From assembly GCA_018819005.1 (NCBI GenBank), contig JAHJQU010000115.1, positions 1-5,159 of the forward strand: a DNA stretch of 5,159 nt. Reading direction: 5' to 3'. The notes beneath the pieces are model-generated. The model worked only from the letters and a program-made list of their open reading frames with translations. It was not told where the DNA came from and searched no databases. The translations under genes and the position numbers were made by a program. Each line of letters opens with the position of its first letter. Position 1 is the first letter of the stretch. This document shows, piece after piece, positions 1-5,159 of this stretch. This DNA comes from Pseudomonadota bacterium (GTDB lineage Bacteria; Desulfobacterota; Desulfobacteria; Desulfobacterales; RPRI01).

Positions 1-713
1 GTCAGCTTTATAAACACATCTTCAAAATCGGCATCAAGCAGATCCGTTTTTTCCCTCAACTCGGGTGGCGTGCCCGATGCTATTAATATTCCTTTGTTTA
101 TTACGCCTATCCGGTCACATACATCTTCCGCAACTTTCAGGGTGTGTGTCGACATGAAAATAGTCATTCCATTTCCGGCAAGCTGCCTAAAAAGCACCTT
201 GACCATTTTTACAGCGACAGGATCAAGACCAACCATGGGCTCATCTACAATTAATGCCTCGGGATCATGTAGAAGAGCCGCAGCCATTATCAGTCTCTGC
301 TTCATGCCGTGGGAATATGATTCAATAAGCTCGTCAGACCAGTCAAGAAGTGAAAACATGGAAAGTTGTTTTTCCGCCTTCTCTGCAAAGAATTTGTCAT
401 CCACTCCGTAAAGGTTTGCAATAAATCTTAAAAACTCCGAGCCTGTAAGCTTTTCATAAAGGTAAGGCCTGTCCGGTATAAAGCCGATTTTTCTCTTTGC
501 TTTTTCCGGTTCATCTTTGATATTTATGCCGCCGATTTTGATGGAGCCGGAAGTCGGGTCCATTATTCCGCCAATCATTTTTATGGTTGTTGTTTTTCCG
601 GCGCCATTCGGTCCGATGAATCCGAATATTTCCCCTCTCCCGATTTCAAGATTTAAATTACTGACAGCCGTATAATTACCGTATTTTTTCGTAACGTGTT
701 CAAGGAGTATCAT
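1..713 (-). CDS. ABC-2-type transporter ATP-binding protein (3' end cut by window edge)
   Basis: This is the cytoplasmic ATPase of an ABC exporter, which would power a membrane permease encoded elsewhere, probably just beyond position 1. 237 codons are visible with no stop. Motifs in order are Walker A GPNGAGKT (residues 34-41), a Q-loop region IGFIPDRP (76-83), signature YSHGMKQR (133-140), Walker B ALIVDEP (153-159), D-loop GLD (162-164) and switch His190 (STH). The signature with HGMKQ instead of SGGQ, and the ending FEDVFIKL, are typical of the CcmA/EcsA-like ABC-2 group. That ending usually lies near the C-terminus, so little is probably missing. The usual Q-loop Gln appears as Asp81. 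The ATG at 713-711 overlaps the stop of the upstream transglutaminase gene (ATGA), with only a weak GGA upstream, so translational coupling is likely. The ATPase assignment is firm; the substrate is unknown. Confidence 0.95.
   Translation of the reverse strand, partial: MILLEHVTKKYGNYTAVSNLNLEIGRGEIFGFIGPNGAGKTTTIKMIGGIMDPTSGSIKIGGINIKDEPEKAKRKIGFIPDRPYLYEKLTGSEFLRFIANLYGVDDKFFAEKAEKQLSMFSLLDWSDELIESYSHGMKQRLIMAAALLHDPEALIVDEPMVGLDPVAVKMVKVLFRQLAGNGMTIFMSTHTLKVAEDVCDRIGVINKGILIASGTPPELREKTDLLDADFEDVFIKL
710..713 (-). other. ATGA stop-start overlap (translational coupling)
   Basis: The transglutaminase gene ends with TGA at 712-710 and the ATPase starts with ATG at 713-711, sharing four bases. 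Only a weak GGA precedes the ATPase start, so ribosomes probably reinitiate after finishing the upstream gene. Confidence 0.85.
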
Positions 714-2182
714 TTGTATTCCATAACCTTAATCTTTAAGTTCCCGATTATGCCCATTAAATCAAGCTGTTCCTTCTGATCGCCCGTTGAAAAACGGATA
801 TGGGTCACATCGGCAGGCATCTGGCCGAAGAGAGAATCAACGGTAATCCACTTTCCAAGGTACAGGAGATTCCATGCATGGTAATAAAAATTCCCGTTTA
901 AGTAAACAAGTCCCGCCTCAATTTTTGCCGGTATTCCGGCAGCCCTGGCCAGCGCGGCCATCAGTACGGCATGTTCATTGCAATCGCCGGCCCTGTTTTC
1001 AAGAGTCGAAACAGCATCCGGCAAAGATATTACAGGTCTTTTTTTTATGTTTGAATCTATCCAGTTCATGATTTTTCTTGTCTTGACTAAAGGCGGGTCA
1101 GAGGGATTCACTGTATTCAAGACAACATTTAATATTTTTCTGTTATCGGACTGTATGAAAGGGGTTGGTTTAAGAAAATAGAGCCATTTTATATCATTTT
1201 TGTTCAGATTGCTGTGTTCGGGAAGACCAGTAAGCGATTCTTTTTTTATTTCAAGAATCATGTTTTCAAAAGTCTGCCTTTCACTGTTCATTTTAAGCGA
1301 TTCCAATTTAACCCCTTCTATTTTAACCTTCAACAAAGAGAGAGTTTCAGGATTATCGATGATGACATTTGAAGGCAGGGAAGCAATTTTTGTCAAATCT
1401 TCGCTCGCCTGCAAAGATCGTCCGCTTAATGCGTCTTCGCGGGTGGTTTTTTCAAGGCTGATCCCAAGAATTCCTTGTTCCTTAAGAACTTCACCGTTGT
1501 CTCCGATCCATAAATCCTGTTTTGTTCCTTTAAATGAAAGGAGCATTTTTACCGCTGTTTGCCTGGTTCCTCCTATGCTGATTTCCTCCTTTTCCCCGAC
1601 TTTTACAACTACCGGTTCCTGGCTCATTGTAGCCGGATCAAAAATTTCAAAAGAAATATGCTCTCCCTCCTTTAATCCTGCGGCAAGAACTACGTCAACA
1701 ACGCCGGCAACAATATAAGGTTTTTTCTTTATGGATATGTCGATTTTGCGGGGAGTTCCGGAGTCCTGAGTATGGATGGAAAGTATTTTCCCGCTTACTT
1801 TACCTGTTGCTTTAAATTCAAACCTTCCGGAGCTTATCCCAAAATCAAATGTCCGGAGTGTAAAATCGGGATTAAGATTTGCCTGTGTGTTAAGATTTAT
1901 GTCCTGGATCATCCCCATTGTATTGATTTTCATGAAGACGTTTTCACGCAGGTTATACCCGGCCTCATTTTTTGAAAGAACCGAATGGGAAAAACCGATC
2001 TTTCTTCCGTTTTGAACAATATTCATCCAGGAATCTCTCTCAGAAATACCTTTTACCGGATTAAAGGCATATTCGGGAAGGTCTTTTCTGAAAACACCGA
2101 GTCGAACAGCCAGAAGAGCCGCAAATAAAAGAATAAGAGCCGTGCCGGCCACAAGAAATGATTTGTTTTTACATAGAGGCAT
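710..2182 (-). CDS. Membrane-anchored transglutaminase-like domain protein
   Basis: 490 residues. A hydrophobic segment at about residues 9-29 follows a short basic start and reads as a signal anchor; no lipobox is seen, so most of the protein should face the periplasm. Residues about 50-330 are predicted-looking beta-rich sequence that I do not firmly recognise; phrases such as NGRKIGFSH (58-66) recall DUF3108-like envelope proteins, which is only a guess. The C-terminal third is a transglutaminase-like (papain-fold) domain: GDCNEHAVLMAALARAAGIPA (399-419) carries the nucleophile Cys401, YYHAWN (433-438) carries His435 and WITVDS (445-450) carries Asp449. With the triad intact it may act as a protease, amidase or acyl-transferase rather than a cross-linker. 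An in-frame TAA lies two codons upstream of the ATG, so this is the first possible start, although its ribosome binding site is weak. It is the first gene of an operon with the ABC ATPase, overlapping it by 4 bases. Confidence 0.9.
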   Translation of the reverse strand: MPLCKNKSFLVAGTALILLFAALLAVRLGVFRKDLPEYAFNPVKGISERDSWMNIVQNGRKIGFSHSVLSKNEAGYNLRENVFMKINTMGMIQDINLNTQANLNPDFTLRTFDFGISSGRFEFKATGKVSGKILSIHTQDSGTPRKIDISIKKKPYIVAGVVDVVLAAGLKEGEHISFEIFDPATMSQEPVVVKVGEKEEISIGGTRQTAVKMLLSFKGTKQDLWIGDNGEVLKEQGILGISLEKTTREDALSGRSLQASEDLTKIASLPSNVIIDNPETLSLLKVKIEGVKLESLKMNSERQTFENMILEIKKESLTGLPEHSNLNKNDIKWLYFLKPTPFIQSDNRKILNVVLNTVNPSDPPLVKTRKIMNWIDSNIKKRPVISLPDAVSTLENRAGDCNEHAVLMAALARAAGIPAKIEAGLVYLNGNFYYHAWNLLYLGKWITVDSLFGQMPADVTHIRFSTGDQKEQLDLMGIIGNLKIKVMEYK

Positions 2183-2241
2183 AATTTACAGTTGGTTTCC
2201 GAATAGATACCATTTATTCAGTTTTTTTACTATGTCTTCAC

Positions 2242-2269
2242 ATATTAGAGGACATACGTATTAAGTCAA
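2242..2269 (-). promoter_or_regulatory. Candidate sigma-70 promoter for the leftward operon
   Basis: Read on the minus strand, TTGACT (2269-2264) matches 5 of 6 of the -35 consensus. It is followed after 16 bases by TAATAT (2247-2242), which matches 4 of 6 of the -10 consensus. Transcription would start near 2235, giving a leader of about 50 bases before the transglutaminase ATG at 2182. Position and spacing fit; there is no experimental support. Confidence 0.5.
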
Positions 2270-2308
2270 GCATTTGATGGGTAGATTTTGATAACCATAG
2301 AAAAGGGC

Positions 2309-2338
2309 TTGACACCGGGGGCAAAAAACGAACAGGAT
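2309..2338 (+). promoter_or_regulatory. Possible sigma-70 promoter for the rightward HAD/methyltransferase genes
   Basis: A perfect TTGACA lies at 2309-2314. The best -10 at an allowed distance is CAGGAT (2333-2338, spacer 18), which matches only 3 of 6. The -35 is convincing but the -10 is poor, so the promoter may need an activator or may lie elsewhere. It would transcribe the leader ORF and the HAD gene. Confidence 0.35.
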
Positions 2339-2359
2339 GTTTTTGGTGAGGCTGCAGAT

Positions 2360-2392
2360 ATGAAGATTCTTAAAGTAATTGGGAGAAAATGA
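2360..2392 (+). CDS. Possible 10-codon leader ORF (MKILKVIGRK)
   Basis: An ATG at 2360 opens a reading frame of ten codons ending at TGA 2390-2392, one base before the HAD gene's ATG at 2394. A GGTGAGG element (2345-2351) sits at a good distance upstream. The peptide is short, basic and hydrophobic (MKILKVIGRK). It could be a leader that couples translation to the next gene, but a frame this short can arise by chance, and the GGGAG that serves the HAD gene lies inside it. Confidence 0.25.
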   Translation: MKILKVIGRK

Positions 2393-2393
2393 C

Positions 2394-2867
2394 ATGAAAA
2401 GCAGATGCATTGATCTTGAAATACAGGGAGGAATAATCAGGAGATTTACAGACCTTGTGCTGGACTACACTGGAACGCTATCTCTCGATGGGACTCTCCT
2501 GCCCGGCGTAGCGGAACGCCTTATCGGAATCGCATCCGGTCTGCGCATCACGATCATGACTGCCGACACATTCGGCATGGCGGCCGAACAGACAAAGGGA
2601 CTTCCTGTTGATTTCAGAATCATCAGAATAGGAATCGAAAAGGCGGATGCGGTTTCGATGATGGGCGGCGAAAATGTAATTGCCGTCGGCAATGGCCGTA
2701 ACGATGTGCCGATGATGAGCCGGGCCGGCTTGAGTATTGCAGTCATAGGCCCGGAAGGGGTATCGGCAGAGCTGATACATGCTTCCGATATAGTTGTTCG
2801 TGATATATGTGACGCACTGGACCTGATCATTCATCCGCTGCGGTTGAAGGCAACCCTGAGGGATTAA
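2394..2867 (+). CDS. HAD-superfamily hydrolase, 'soluble P-type ATPase' type
   Basis: 157 residues resembling the free-standing phosphorylation domain of P-type ATPases (the COG4087 type). DYTGTL (24-29) is HAD motif I, with nucleophile Asp24 and Thr at the +2 position as in the DKTGT motif of P-type pumps. TIMT (53-56) fits motif II with Thr56. Lys83 in GIEKADAV is a candidate for motif III. GNGRND (99-104) is motif IV with Asp104. No transmembrane helices or nucleotide-binding insert are present, so it cannot be an ion pump itself and is probably a cytoplasmic phosphatase of unknown substrate. The ending ALDLII...RLKATLRD is, as I recall, characteristic of the family, so it looks full length. 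ATG 2394 is preferred over an upstream in-frame TTG at 2379 because GGGAG (2381-2385) is 8 bases ahead of it. The methyltransferase gene follows 47 bases after the stop, probably in the same operon. Confidence 0.88.
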   Translation: MKSRCIDLEIQGGIIRRFTDLVLDYTGTLSLDGTLLPGVAERLIGIASGLRITIMTADTFGMAAEQTKGLPVDFRIIRIGIEKADAVSMMGGENVIAVGNGRNDVPMMSRAGLSIAVIGPEGVSAELIHASDIVVRDICDALDLIIHPLRLKATLRD

Positions 2868-2914
2868 ATCAAAAACAAGCTGAGCAGCACCTGATCTAAA
2901 AAGGATAGAGATAA

Positions 2915-3490
2915 ATGAGCATCATAAGCAGAATTTTTCTGACAGGCGACCATGTATGCCCGTGGTGGCTTGCCTATACTTTCGACAATCCTCTCAGGCG
3001 GTTGATACATAATCCTGAGAAAATGCTAAATAAATTCATTAAGGAAGGGGATGCGGTCGTTGATATAGGATGCGGGTTGGGATATTTTTCAATCGGAATG
3101 GCAAAGATGGTCGGAGTAAAAGGCCGGGTTATTTCGGTTGATCTCCAGGAAAAGATGCTTGAAAGGGTCCGTCACCGGGCACAGGAGAAAGGCCTCTTGT
3201 CCCGGATAACTCTTCATAAATGCAGTTCCGATAAATTAGGTGTAAATGAACAGGCTGATTTTGCGCTCGGATTCTGGATGGTTCATGAAGTCCGAAATAA
3301 GGATGCTTTTTTTAATGAGATAGTTACCTTTTTAAAACCGGGAGCACATTTTCTTCTTGTTGAGCCAAAAATTCATGTAACGGAGCCTTATTTCAGAAAA
3401 ATTGCGGATATTGCGGTAAAAGCCGGGCTGAAGCAGTGTTCTGAAGAGGAGGTGGGTTTGAGCAGAGCTTTACTTTTTGTAAAGGCTTGA
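2915..3490 (+). CDS. Class I SAM-dependent methyltransferase
   Basis: 191 residues with a Rossmann-type methyltransferase fold. Motif I is VVDIGCGLG (48-56), the SAM-binding glycine loop. The acidic residue ending strand 2 is Asp76 in VISVD. A motif IV-like stretch ADFALGFWMVHEV (114-126) and the hydrophobic strand HFLLVEP (145-151) follow in the expected order. The N-terminus carries a distinctive CPWWLAYTFDNPLRR stretch (15-29), which I associate with a group of small methyltransferases in anaerobes; it may form part of the substrate pocket. The start ATG has AAAGGA (2900-2905) at a suitable distance. The protein is soluble, with no signal or membrane segment. The substrate is not evident: small molecule, lipid-quinone and metalloid methylation are all possible. 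It probably shares a transcript with the preceding HAD gene; whether the two act on one pathway is speculation. Confidence 0.92.
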   Translation: MSIISRIFLTGDHVCPWWLAYTFDNPLRRLIHNPEKMLNKFIKEGDAVVDIGCGLGYFSIGMAKMVGVKGRVISVDLQEKMLERVRHRAQEKGLLSRITLHKCSSDKLGVNEQADFALGFWMVHEVRNKDAFFNEIVTFLKPGAHFLLVEPKIHVTEPYFRKIADIAVKAGLKQCSEEEVGLSRALLFVKA

Positions 3491-3594
3491 GGCGGGGGAA
3501 TGAAATAAAACAAACTGATACCGATATCTGGCAAATTATGATTTTAGAATCAAAACAGCCTGTTTTCTCCTCTACCGCCTTTACTTTATTTCAT
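3479..3594. repeat. Overlapping inverted repeats downstream of the methyltransferase gene
   Basis: ATGAAATAAA (3500-3509) is the exact reverse complement of TTTATTTCAT (3585-3594). GTAAAGGC (3479-3486) is the exact reverse complement of GCCTTTAC (3577-3584), and AGGCGG (3490-3495) of CCGCCT (3575-3580). The arms are not nested in one order, so the stems compete rather than form one long hairpin. A small separate stem AAAACA/TGTTTT with a 3-base loop lies between them (3552-3566). This may be an mRNA 3' structure or a chance product of AT-rich sequence. Confidence 0.4.
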
Positions 3595-3630
3595 AAATCA
3601 AATACTCAAAAGAACAGCTTCATTTTATTA

Positions 3631-3659
3631 TTGTAACCTTAATTATTCTTTAATATAAG
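3631..3659 (+). promoter_or_regulatory. Candidate sigma-70 promoter for the sensor kinase
   Basis: TTGTAA (3631-3636, 4 of 6 to the -35 consensus) is followed after 17 bases by TATAAG (3654-3659, 5 of 6 to the -10 consensus). The start of transcription would be near 3666. That leaves room for a leader of about 34 bases with AGGAG (3684-3688) before ATG 3700, but almost none before the alternative GTG 3673. Confidence 0.4.
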
Positions 3660-3699
3660 AGGCTACGAATTAGTGCCTCGAATAGGAGCAACAAGTCCG

Positions 3700-4467
3700 A
3701 TGTATTTAGATCTTAAAGGGTTAAAGATAGTAATAATCGGTGGTAACAGTCCTTGCAAACAAATTCTCGAAATATTGCTGGGGCCCGGATTAAAGGAATT
3801 AGCGCCCGAGGTCCTTGCTGTTGCAGATACCCTGACACATTCAGAAGGAATAGCCTATGCCAGGGGAAAAGGCATCATGGTAATCACGGATTATAGCGAG
3901 ATCAGCAAGCTTTCTAGTATTGATGTCATATTAAAACTGAAGAATGATAAAACCTTGAGCTGCATACTGGATAAGGTCAATACGGAACGTGTCAGCATAA
4001 TAGACTTTAATGAATACCAGACCATATCTTTTCTGAATTGTCTCCAGGCTGAAGAAGAAAAAATCAGGATAAAAAGGAAAATTCAGACAGAAGGGGCGGA
4101 TAAAAAGGAGATTATTGATCTCTTTGATCAGTTTTCCAGAAAAATACAGAAGAATGCCGAGGAGGAAAACCAATACCTTGAGGTTGAAAGGGGAGAACTG
4201 ATAGAGATAGAAAAAGAGCTGTCCCAGATCATTCAGGGCAGTATGATTCCAACATTTATCATTAACAATGATCATATCATATCACACTGGAATACCGCCT
4301 GTGAAGAGCTTACAGGACATAAGGCATATGAACTGGTTGGAACCGACCGGCAATGGATACCGTTTCGATCTGCCAAGCGGCCCACCATGGCAGATGTAAT
4401 TGTGGGCGGTATGTCGAAAAAGAGGTGTCAAAGTATTACGGATCATCCTGGAAAAAGTCCAGCCTGA
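3700..4467 (+). CDS. Sensor histidine kinase, N-terminal part (Rossmann-like domain plus PAS), frame broken at about 4420
   Basis: The first 255 codons of a kinase whose frame is interrupted. Residues 7-115 look like a Rossmann-fold domain: LKIVIIGGNSPCK (8-20) opens with a strand and a Gly-rich turn, followed by LAVAD (39-43) and ITDYSEI (62-68). Similar domains precede PAS kinases in Desulfobacterota and probably sense a small ligand or dinucleotide. Residues about 115-178 are charged and helical (linker or coiled coil). A PAS domain begins at about 178 (IIQGSMIPTFIINNDHI) and runs through WNTACEELTG and WIPF. After MSKK (238-241) the frame turns to unrelated sequence and stops at 4465-4467, while the PAS continues in the -1 frame. 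ATG 3700 gives MYLDLKGLKI and has AGGAG 11 bases upstream; GTG 3673 is the alternative start. No membrane segment is seen, so the sensor is cytoplasmic. Confidence 0.85.
   Translation: MYLDLKGLKIVIIGGNSPCKQILEILLGPGLKELAPEVLAVADTLTHSEGIAYARGKGIMVITDYSEISKLSSIDVILKLKNDKTLSCILDKVNTERVSIIDFNEYQTISFLNCLQAEEEKIRIKRKIQTEGADKKEIIDLFDQFSRKIQKNAEEENQYLEVERGELIEIEKELSQIIQGSMIPTFIINNDHIISHWNTACEELTGHKAYELVGTDRQWIPFRSAKRPTMADVIVGGMSKKRCQSITDHPGKSPA
4411..4427 (+). other. Frameshift site in the kinase gene (run of five A)
   Basis: The original frame reads ATG TCG AAA AAG AGG and continues to a stop at 4465. The PAS homology continues as E-V-S-K-Y-Y-G in the frame starting with GAG at 4422. Adding one A to the run at 4417-4421 would give ATG TCG AAA AAA GAG GTG and join the two parts with no other change. 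A true deletion, a homopolymer reading error or a -1 ribosomal shift on A_AAG could each explain it. Confidence 0.8.
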
Positions 4468-5159
4468 TAAAAGAGGCCTATGAAGCAGAGGAATTCTTTC
4501 CCCATCTCGGGGATGGCGGAAAATGGATCTTTTTTACTGCCGCACCGATCAAATCACCGGATGGCAAGATTATCGGTGCAATTGAGACCCTAAGGGACCT
4601 CACCGAAGACAAAAGAGCAAAGGAAGAGCTGGAGCTTCAGGATAAGAAGCTTTCCTACCTGTATGAAAAGCATAAAATATCCGAAGATAAATACAGATCT
4701 CTGTTTAATAATAACCCCAATCCTATCTTTATTGTTGACCGGCATACGCTTGAAATTCTGGATGTGAACCAACGGGTTGAAAAAGAATACGGATATTCTA
4801 AAGCAGAGATTTTGGGCTATTCCTTTCTTGACATCGGAAATCAAACGGATGAAACCATTAAGCGCAGCCTCCAGGAGTTGTCGGAAAATGATTCCATTTT
4901 TTTTACCAAGAAAAAACATTTTAAAAAAGATAAGACCTCTTTTTTTGTGAATGTCAAGGTTGTCCATGCAACATACGCCCACAGGGATGTTCTGATTGCA
5001 TCGACAACCGATATCACAGAGAGTGTTGAAAAAGAAACCCAGTTGATTCAGGCTGGAAAGCTTGCGACCCTTGGAACCATGGCTGCAGGTATGGCCCATG
5101 AAATCAATCAGCCCCTGAATGTCATTCAGATATGTGCTGATCTGATTATTAAAATGATA
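4422..5159 (+). CDS. Sensor histidine kinase, continuation: rest of PAS 1, PAS 2, start of HisKA (3' end cut by window edge)
   Basis: 246 open codons in the frame one base behind the N-terminal part, running off the window. Counting from GAG 4422, residues 1-62 finish the first PAS domain (KYYG, YEAEEFFPHLG, KWIFFTAAPI, GAIETLRDLTE). Residues 63-88 are a charged helical linker. Residues 91-199 form a second PAS domain (YRSLFNNNPNPIFIVD, VEKEYGYSKAEILGYSF, ending in STTDITE). The HisKA helix then begins with LATLGTMAAGMAHEINQPLN (214-233); His226 (codon 5097-5099) is the expected autophosphorylation site and HEINQPL is a typical H-box. The ATPase domain (N, G1, G2 boxes) should follow outside the window. 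No start codon with a convincing ribosome binding site fits this part alone; an in-frame ATG at 4353 precedes it but would encode non-homologous sequence first. It therefore belongs to the same gene as 3700-4467. Confidence 0.88.

Noticed and set aside
70..2015. Plus-strand open frames at 70-411, 874-1071, 978-1181, 1200-1718, 1772-1975 and 1776-2015
   Set aside because: They lie opposite the ABC ATPase and transglutaminase genes, which carry clear motifs; the plus-strand translations show low-complexity, Ser/Phe-rich sequence with no domain.
2379..2393. TTG at 2379 as start of the HAD gene
   Set aside because: It would place the GGGAG ribosome binding site inside the coding sequence and adds five residues (MGEND) with no role; ATG 2394 has ideal spacing.
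2465..2834. Minus-strand open frames at 2465-2830 and 2478-2834
   Set aside because: They are antisense to the HAD gene, whose motifs are intact, and their translations show no recognisable family.
3466..3487. Hairpin at the end of the methyltransferase gene as a terminator
   Set aside because: A stem CTTTAC/GTAAAG with a 5-base T loop exists, but it overlaps the coding end, is GC-poor and is followed by G-rich sequence instead of a T-run.
3552..3572. AAAACA-GCC-TGTTTT hairpin as a rho-independent terminator
   Set aside because: The stem is only 6 pairs, almost all A-T, and no clean T-tract follows outside the stem.
4353..4424. ATG 4353 as an independent start for the C-terminal kinase part
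   Set aside because: The first 23 codons in that frame are unrelated to PAS sequence and no good ribosome binding site precedes the ATG; a frameshifted single gene explains the homology on both sides.
3931..5099. Minus-strand open frames at 3931-4275 and 4590-5099
   Set aside because: They are antisense to the kinase; the Phe/Leu-rich, membrane-like composition is what reversed Lys/Glu-rich helical coding sequence gives.

Overview
The window looks like chromosomal DNA of a Gram-negative, probably anaerobic bacterium of the Desulfobacterota (the former Deltaproteobacteria). This rests on remembered family resemblance: the PAS/histidine kinase with a Rossmann-like N-terminus, the small free-standing P-type-ATPase-like phosphatase and the 'CPWW' methyltransferase are all types I associate with sulfate reducers and relatives. 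No rRNA, tRNA, CRISPR array, insertion sequence or phage gene was seen. Base composition is moderately AT-rich and even across the genes, so nothing points to recent transfer.

Left part (1-2182, minus strand): a two-gene operon reads leftward out of the window. The first gene encodes a 490-residue membrane-anchored protein ending in a transglutaminase-like domain with an intact Cys-His-Asp triad. Its stop codon overlaps the start of the second gene (ATGA, 4 bases), which encodes the ATPase of an ABC-2-type exporter and is cut by the window edge just before its end. A permease gene probably lies beyond position 1. The likely theme is export or remodelling at the cell envelope, but the substrate cannot be read from the sequence.

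Middle (2183-2393): a divergent intergenic region. It holds a fairly good sigma-70-like promoter for the leftward operon, a TTGACA-type -35 with a poor -10 for the rightward genes, and a possible 10-codon leader ORF just ahead of the rightward operon.

Right-middle (2394-3490, plus strand): a 157-residue HAD-superfamily 'soluble P-type ATPase' and a 191-residue class I SAM-dependent methyltransferase, 47 bases apart and probably cotranscribed. Substrates are unknown.

Right part (3491-5159, plus strand): about 200 bases of AT-rich spacer with overlapping inverted repeats and a candidate promoter, then a sensor histidine kinase. Its order is Rossmann-like N-terminal domain, coiled coil, PAS, PAS, then the start of the HisKA domain with the phospho-accepting His. 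The reading frame breaks inside the first PAS domain at a run of five A. One extra A (or a -1 shift) restores a continuous protein to the window end. This frameshift is the most notable single observation. No clearly novel multi-gene system is visible. The best candidates for further attention are the transglutaminase/ABC exporter unit and the Rossmann-PAS kinase.
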